Below, piece by piece: positions 59,381-64,000 of a stretch of 64,000 nucleotides of DNA. The stretch covers positions 2,914,001 through 2,978,000 of the forward strand of contig NZ_KI912270.1 in the NCBI RefSeq assembly GCF_000243415.2, given 5' to 3'. Under the pieces are notes generated by a model. The model saw only the letters and a program-made list of their open reading frames with translations. It was not told the origin of the DNA and made no database searches. The stretch is from Mycolicibacterium tusciae JS617. GTDB lineage: Bacteria; Actinomycetota; Actinomycetes; Mycobacteriales; Mycobacteriaceae. How positions within the stretch are numbered: the stretch's first letter is position 1; the number at the start of each line of letters is the position of its first letter. Position numbers and translations under genes: made by a program.

Positions 59381-59387
59381 GGGTCTC

Positions 59388-59921
59388 CTAGAACGCCATC
59401 GCAATGACGACGATGATGAGGAGGACGACGATCACAACTCCGGCGATTGCGAGCAACCGCTTCGGATCGATCGACCGGCTCTTGGGCTCAGGTTCGGGCC
59501 GCAGCGGTGAGCAAACCGGGGCGGGCGACGGCGGAACGTAGGCCTGCGGCGGTGCCACCGCACGGCGCTCACGGTGCCGCTGCACCCACTGCCACGCCTG
59601 ATCAGCCTGCTCGAGGTCGGACCGCAGCGACTCCAAAGCGCCGGGAACTTCAGCTGGCGCGAGGCGGTCGGATACCGGTCCTCCCAACGGAGGTGCGCCG
59701 ACACGACCGGCGAGATCGTCGATCCGACGGGACAGCCGCGCGCTGTTGTCGCGCATGCCGACCCACCGATGCGCCGCGTCGCGCCGCGTCCGGTCGAGCG
59801 TGTCAAACTCCGAGCGACTGCGCCTCTCGATCTCGTCGAGCTCCGCGGCTTCTATCCGAGGCAGGTCGATGACGTTCCTGAGCGCGGTGACGTAGGCCTG
59901 GTAGGCGGGGTCGAGCTTCAC
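59388..59921 (-). CDS. Tail-anchored coiled-coil protein
   Basis: The 177-residue protein is helical through about residue 120 (RSEFDTLDRTRRDAAHRWVG, LRSDLEQADQAWQWVQRHRE), followed by a Pro-rich linker and one C-terminal membrane helix (LLAIAGVVIVVLLIIVVIAM) with only two residues after it. This makes it tail-anchored with the coiled coil in the cytosol. Its start overlaps the FtsK-like stop by ATGA. It probably tethers the ATPase to the membrane, since that ATPase has no membrane helices of its own. Confidence 0.65.
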   Translation of the reverse strand: MKLDPAYQAYVTALRNVIDLPRIEAAELDEIERRSRSEFDTLDRTRRDAAHRWVGMRDNSARLSRRIDDLAGRVGAPPLGGPVSDRLAPAEVPGALESLRSDLEQADQAWQWVQRHRERRAVAPPQAYVPPSPAPVCSPLRPEPEPKSRSIDPKRLLAIAGVVIVVLLIIVVIAMAF

Positions 59922-62767
59922 GACACACCTCCGGCTCGCGGCTCGAACGGTACGACCACCCGAATGCCTTGGTCGGAACCGCGATCGAACAACTGCACCC
60001 TCGGCGAGCCATCCGCGGGTTGCGCGTGGGGCCCCGCCACTTGCCGTAGGTCTTCAATTCCTGCCCGCAGGAACACATACCGCGAGATTCCGCCGTGGTC
60101 GAACGATAAGTGACTCGACAACCCGCGCAGGCTCGGCCACCACCCGATTACATGGATACCGGAGGTGCTGCCGTGCATCGAAAGGTCCCGGAGCGCCGAG
60201 GCGCCGGACATAGTTGCGCCGTACTCATTGTCAGGATCGACAGGCACCTCGGCTGCCATGGAAGCAATGCGCTGAAGGTGAACTGCCAGCACCAGCGTGG
60301 GTGGCCGACCGTCGCGCATCCCTCTGACCAGATCGCCCATCAGCAAGCGGGGCACCTCGTCACCCCGCACTACCTGTACCTCGATACCGTCCAACCGCGC
60401 CCGGTCCAACGCAGACCCGAGCAGTGAATCTTCGCCATCGACGCCGGGGCGTCCGTCGAGCACGATAAGCCGCGTGCCTGAACTCCATCCTGCGGTTACA
60501 GTCGCCACGCAGGCGCCGAGCACCGCCATCGCCTCGAGGTCACCGGTTCCGACGAGTGCGACGGCCTGGTCGACATCGTCGGCAAATGGGATCCGAACTA
60601 TCTCGTCAGTCACTGCGATCGGACGACCGATGCAGGCGGTCGGGACATCGGCAGCCGGTAATTGGCTGGGCCATTGCGCGAAGTCGTTACCGAGGAAGAC
60701 CCAAGGTTCCCGCGGTGTGGCGGCCCTGTCCCACAAAGTCTTCTGCAGTTCGTTGATCCACGCGGGGTCGGCGTATCCGGCGACGGCGATCTCATTGGAT
60801 GCAGCCGTACCGTAATTCCTGTTGACCACGACCTCGCCACGGTAAGTCAGTTCGGCAGCAGCGGTGTTGCCACGGGACAGGATCGCCTGCGACTCATCCG
60901 CAGTGTTCTTCAGCGACACCCGCAGTGGGAACTGCGCAAAGATCGAGTCGCCCTTCACCTGCAGTCCGGAGATCCCCGACAGTGTCTGCGAAGACAGCAG
61001 AATGTGGATCCCGAATGCGCGCCCCTGGCGCGCCAACCGCTCAAACAACAGCACGGCCGCCGCGGTCACGTCGTCGTTGCCATCGAAGAGGACCTGGAAC
61101 TCGTCGATGATCAGCAACATTCGCGTCATCGGTTGGCCAGTCGTCCGCCGATACTCACCGAACCCGTTGCAACGCGCCGCATTGAACAGCTGTGCGCGCC
61201 TCTCCAGCTCATCCTGGACAAATTCGAGAACAGCCAGGCCGAAGGGTTTGCTGCTCTCCAGGCTCAGTACACGCGCGTGTGGCAGCCAGTTCCTACCGTC
61301 ATCGTCCTTGTCGAAACGCTTGAACTCGAGACCCTGCTTGAAGTCCAGCAGCAACATCTCAAGCTGGTCTGGCCCGTACCGCGCCGCAAGTGAGTAGATG
61401 ATCGTGAGGAGCAGGTTCGACTTTCCCTGGCCGACCGCCCCTCCTATCAACAGATTCGGGTGCGGGGGGTTTTCCGACCGCAGTGCCAGCGTGACCGGTT
61501 CACGGCCACGAAGGCCGATGACCGCCTCGATTCCGTTATCGACCACGTCCTGCCACGGGTCGTTTGCAAAGCCGGCGAGCAGCTCGGCGAGCGGCACCGT
61601 GGGTCCGGTGTCTGAACTCACCTCCTTGACCGCCCGCGACAAGATGGCTTTCACCACCTCACGAGTCGGGGGCGGATCGGCGGCCACCGCCACCTCCTCA
61701 GGCAGCAGCGGAGTGCGCCAACGCCCGTCACCGCTCTCGAACGGAGTCAGGTAACGCAGTAAGTCGTCAGGATGCACGTCGCGCTGCGGCCTGCCAGACC
61801 CGTCAACCTGGACGAGCAGGGAAACGCCGCGCGACGAACCGGAATCAGCAAGTCGGACGAGCGCGGCCTGGGTCGCCTCGTCGAGACCCAGCGGATATGC
61901 GAGCACCACCAGCAGCATGTAGGGGTGTGTCGGTCTACCCTCGTCGAGCCACAGCTCGCCAAGTGTCCGCACATGACGTGCGTTGATCTGCTCGGCGGCG
62001 GCGGACGCGAGTCCGGTCAGCTCGGCCAGCGCTGCGCGCAGATCCTCACTCGAGTGAGCGGGTGAAGGGTAGCTGGCCGGATTTGCGTCGCGAAGTTCGG
62101 AGAACCATCCGAGCGCCCCTTCGACACGGGGATCGAAGACACGGATCCTTAGAAATCGCAGCGGCACCTGGGCAATCGTGCGGAGCACCACCTGGCGGAT
62201 GAGGTCCACCGACGCCTCGTCATCAGCGTGTAGTGCCCAACCGGAATGCTCAAGAAACGGCGCGACGGCAGGTATGCCAGCCTCGGTGAGCCCGAACCGT
62301 ACATGGGTGGCTGGACGCGCAGGCTTGCCCGGTACGACATCAGCCCATGCAACACTGGCGGCTCCCGGTGCGACGACCTTCGCCGCTTCCGCGAGGACAT
62401 CCGTCGCCGTGCGCCGCCGTTGCTCGAACGAATCGCGCATTGCAGTGAGCGCCGCGTCCTTGCGCTCGGCGACCTGGCGCTGCTGAGCAGCGACATCGGC
62501 TTCGTGGCGACGCTGGTCTTCGTCGCCGTGCGTGGCGATGCTTTCCGCGATGCGCCGGGAGTCGCGACGCAGCCGCGACAGTCTGTCGCGCAGCTCGGTT
62601 TCGAGAGTGGCCGCAGTGCCGGTATCGGCATTGGACGCTGGCTTTAGTGGGACCGGGGGTTGAATGGGCGAGCTGACGGTGGGCGGAATCGCGGGTGAGC
62701 GGCGGAGCGGTGCGGAGGGCTCACCGTCGATATAGATGCGCCGACGACCTCCACCGTCACTCGCCAT
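59918..62767 (-). CDS. FtsK/SpoIIIE-type ATPase with three ATPase-like modules
   Basis: The ATG at 62767, nine bases after GGGGGA, gives 949 residues. A coiled coil spans about 55-125. The first ATPase-like module (about 155-340) lacks a Walker A motif. The second (about 415-680) is intact: GGAVGQGKS near 442-450, LLLDFKQGLEFKRF, Walker B MLLIIDEF near 550-557, and ILLSSQTLSGI. The third module (about 700-930) again lacks a P-loop. No membrane helices are seen. Three tandem FtsK modules recall EccC of type VII secretion, but EccC has N-terminal membrane helices and usually an intact first domain. It is the first gene of the ten-gene operon. Confidence 0.88.
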   Translation of the reverse strand: MASDGGGRRRIYIDGEPSAPLRRSPAIPPTVSSPIQPPVPLKPASNADTGTAATLETELRDRLSRLRRDSRRIAESIATHGDEDQRRHEADVAAQQRQVAERKDAALTAMRDSFEQRRRTATDVLAEAAKVVAPGAASVAWADVVPGKPARPATHVRFGLTEAGIPAVAPFLEHSGWALHADDEASVDLIRQVVLRTIAQVPLRFLRIRVFDPRVEGALGWFSELRDANPASYPSPAHSSEDLRAALAELTGLASAAAEQINARHVRTLGELWLDEGRPTHPYMLLVVLAYPLGLDEATQAALVRLADSGSSRGVSLLVQVDGSGRPQRDVHPDDLLRYLTPFESGDGRWRTPLLPEEVAVAADPPPTREVVKAILSRAVKEVSSDTGPTVPLAELLAGFANDPWQDVVDNGIEAVIGLRGREPVTLALRSENPPHPNLLIGGAVGQGKSNLLLTIIYSLAARYGPDQLEMLLLDFKQGLEFKRFDKDDDGRNWLPHARVLSLESSKPFGLAVLEFVQDELERRAQLFNAARCNGFGEYRRTTGQPMTRMLLIIDEFQVLFDGNDDVTAAAVLLFERLARQGRAFGIHILLSSQTLSGISGLQVKGDSIFAQFPLRVSLKNTADESQAILSRGNTAAAELTYRGEVVVNRNYGTAASNEIAVAGYADPAWINELQKTLWDRAATPREPWVFLGNDFAQWPSQLPAADVPTACIGRPIAVTDEIVRIPFADDVDQAVALVGTGDLEAMAVLGACVATVTAGWSSGTRLIVLDGRPGVDGEDSLLGSALDRARLDGIEVQVVRGDEVPRLLMGDLVRGMRDGRPPTLVLAVHLQRIASMAAEVPVDPDNEYGATMSGASALRDLSMHGSTSGIHVIGWWPSLRGLSSHLSFDHGGISRYVFLRAGIEDLRQVAGPHAQPADGSPRVQLFDRGSDQGIRVVVPFEPRAGGVS

Positions 62768-62861
62768 CACCAACATCCCCCAGAACGCGAAGCGGTATGG
62801 AACCGGTAGACCGCGCTCCGCCTACGCGGTCCGCCGCAATACATCGCCGAGCGGTCGCACC

Positions 62862-62890
62862 AAAATAACGCCCGTTGACGTTTGCGGCAA
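62862..62890 (-). promoter_or_regulatory. Candidate promoter of the FtsK/AAA operon
   Basis: On the minus strand TTGCCG is separated by 17 bases from TATTTT, about 95 bases upstream of the first gene. The remaining gap to the TetR gene end shows no other feature. Confidence 0.4.
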
Positions 62891-62979
62891 TACTTTCGGC
62901 AATCACCTCGCCGAGTTAGGACGAATAGCCGACAGGCCCCGTGGCCGAGACGGCCAACACCTTCCGCTAAACGCGGCGC

Positions 62980-63570
62980 TCATCGCCGTTCCATTCCGGT
63001 CGCGAGCCGCATCATCATGTCCGTGAACACCATGTCCGTCTCGATCCCGTCCATCGCGCCGGTCATCTCCAACAACACGAAACCGTGCATCGCCGACCAG
63101 AACTCCAGCGCCGCATAGAACGCGTTCTCTCCTTCGAGTCCGTAGGACGCCAGGACGTCGATCACCGGCGCCGCGGTCCGACGGGTGGCCTCGGTGAATT
63201 CGGGATCGTCCCCCCCGAGGGGCATCCGGGTGAACGCGGAGTATCGACCGGGATGGTGGTGGGCGTAGCTGCGGTAGGCGGCGGCCATGGCCATCACCGC
63301 ATCGTCGCGGGTGCGGCCCTGACCCACGTTGTTGAGCATGTCGATGATGTCCCCGACCACCCGCATACGCACGGTGCGGCGCAGGTCTTCGAGGCTGTGC
63401 ACGTGGTTGTACAGCGAGGGGCCCTTGGTGCCGAGTTGGATCGCCAGCGCATTGATCGTGAGCGCGTCCCAGCCCTCGCGGTCCAAAAATGTCAGCGCCG
63501 CGTTGACGATCGAATCGCGGCTAAGCCGCGCGGGACGCCGTCCCTGCGTGCTCGACGGCTGAGCTGCCAT
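62980..63570 (-). CDS. TetR family transcriptional regulator (Rv0681-like)
   Basis: The ATG at 63570 gives 196 residues; an upstream start at 63624 is possible. The helix-turn-helix region is LTINALAIQLGTKGPSLYNH followed by VHSLEDLRRTVRMR, and the ligand domain is of the TetR_C type (YAHHHPGRYSAFTRMPLGGD). From memory, M. tuberculosis Rv0681 is next to rpsL and has the same length, so this gene marks where conserved order resumes beyond the island. Confidence 0.9.
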   Translation of the reverse strand: MAAQPSSTQGRRPARLSRDSIVNAALTFLDREGWDALTINALAIQLGTKGPSLYNHVHSLEDLRRTVRMRVVGDIIDMLNNVGQGRTRDDAVMAMAAAYRSYAHHHPGRYSAFTRMPLGGDDPEFTEATRRTAAPVIDVLASYGLEGENAFYAALEFWSAMHGFVLLEMTGAMDGIETDMVFTDMMMRLATGMERR

Positions 63571-63614
63571 GTACGCGTCGCTCCTTTCGGGTTCGCAGGG
63601 AACCAGGTGACGCC

Positions 63615-63633
63615 AAACTAACACCTCTAGTTT
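63615..63633. promoter_or_regulatory. Inverted repeat upstream of the TetR gene
   Basis: AAACTA-ACACCTC-TAGTTT forms 6-bp arms with a 7-base spacer about 45 bases upstream of the regulator start. It is a likely autoregulatory operator. Confidence 0.45.
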
Positions 63634-63651
63634 TTCCTGGTCAGGTCCCTC

Positions 63652-64000
63652 TCAGTTGACGCGGTCCTGACTGAGCTGGGCGAGCCGCTCGGTGACTGCG
63701 CACAGATCGGGCAGGGTCCCCGGGTTCAGCGTCTGGATCGACCAGGTGATGACGTCACCGCCCTTGGCGACGTAGATACTGCAGGCGTTGCCGTCGTAGG
63801 CCTTGAAACCCTTGTTGCCGTCCAGCGACAATTCGGTCAGCTTGCGTCCGGCGCTCTGCTCCAGCGACCGCTCGGTGTCCATGTCGCTGCCGCGATACCA
63901 CCATGTCGAGATCCCCATGCCGGCGCCGACCGTGCCGAATACCGCATTCTCCTGCCAAAAGCATCCGGCGTCGCTGACCACCGCCCTGGTGAACGTCGCC
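63652..64000 (-). CDS. DUF3558-like lipoprotein, C-terminal part (gene starts beyond the window)
   Basis: The frame is open to the window end and gives about 116 residues, including VVSDAGCFWQENAVFG, a Trp-rich stretch STWWYRGSDMDTE, GFKAYDGNACSIYVA and a C-terminal PDLCAVTERLAQLSQD. Cysteine spacing and composition fit mycobacterial DUF3558 lipoproteins, which are exported and of unknown function. From memory the M. tuberculosis neighbours Rv0679c/Rv0680c are of this kind. The signal peptide is outside the window. Confidence 0.65.
   Translation of the reverse strand, partial: ATFTRAVVSDAGCFWQENAVFGTVGAGMGISTWWYRGSDMDTERSLEQSAGRKLTELSLDGNKGFKAYDGNACSIYVAKGGDVITWSIQTLNPGTLPDLCAVTERLAQLSQDRVN

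Noticed and set aside
53396..62767. Standard ESX (type VII) secretion locus
   Set aside because: There is no EccB, EccD, EccE, mycosin, PE/PPE or true WXG100 protein, and the FtsK-like ATPase lacks EccC membrane helices. It is treated as a related or analogous system instead.
48738..62890. Prophage or integrative element
   Set aside because: No integrase, terminase, capsid, relaxase or attachment repeat was seen. The amidase has a Tat lipoprotein signal, which argues against a phage lysin.

Overview
The window is GC-rich actinobacterial DNA and almost certainly comes from a mycobacterium, most likely a fast-growing Mycolicibacterium-type genome. Three things show this: a complete S10 ribosomal-protein operon with the long S3 and L22 tails typical of mycobacteria, a complete mycofactocin operon (mftR and mftABCDEFG), and the rpsL-rpsG-fusA-tuf block. 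From memory, the order mirrors the M. tuberculosis Rv0681-Rv0710 neighbourhood in inverted orientation, with several lineage-specific insertions.

Layout: (1) 1-261, the end of a glucose-6-phosphate dehydrogenase gene. (2) 258-9267, a minus-strand exopolysaccharide operon with two BcsB-like proteins, a multi-pass membrane protein, a BcsA-like family 2 glycosyltransferase and a GT-C-like membrane protein; a decayed flavin monooxygenase fragment lies between the two bcsB-like genes. (3) 9352-15306, the S10 operon (rpsJ to rpsQ) with promoter and terminator candidates. (4) 15405-21396, an accessory stretch: NTF2-like protein, carboxylesterase lipoprotein, cytochrome P450, TetR regulator and MFS efflux pump, with clear palindromic operators. 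(5) 21295-28555, the mycofactocin operon and divergent mftR. (6) 28598-30399, an ECF sigma factor coupled to a three-domain VOC protein. (7) 30462-43950, mycofactocin-neighbourhood oxidoreductases (ferredoxin reductase and SDR) interrupted by an arginine/ornithine catabolic module (Lrp/AsnC regulator, DDAH-like enzyme, rocD, amino-acid permease, USP) and an arginine deiminase-antiporter-NhaC operon, followed by a SHOCT protein and a cutinase-like protein. (8) 44114-48425, the str operon. (9) 48738-62890, an accessory island. (10) 62980-64000, a TetR regulator and the end of a DUF3558-like lipoprotein, which resume the conserved mycobacterial order.

The island is the best candidate for an undescribed system. 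A tightly packed ten-gene minus-strand operon (53396-62767) encodes a three-module FtsK/SpoIIIE-type ATPase, a tail-anchored coiled-coil protein, a small protein of unknown function, a 589-residue membrane protein, two unknown proteins, a Ycf46/FtsH-like AAA ATPase and three small helical proteins. One of the three resembles a WXG100 helical hairpin but lacks the WXG motif. No EccB, EccD, EccE or mycosin gene is present, so this is not a standard ESX locus. Next to it are single-pass proteins with Pro/Gly-rich cytoplasmic tails, two of which share a YPQIG motif. Two neighbouring genes in 50.4-52.1 kb carry apparent frameshifts.

No tRNA, rRNA, CRISPR array, transposase or integrase was recognised.
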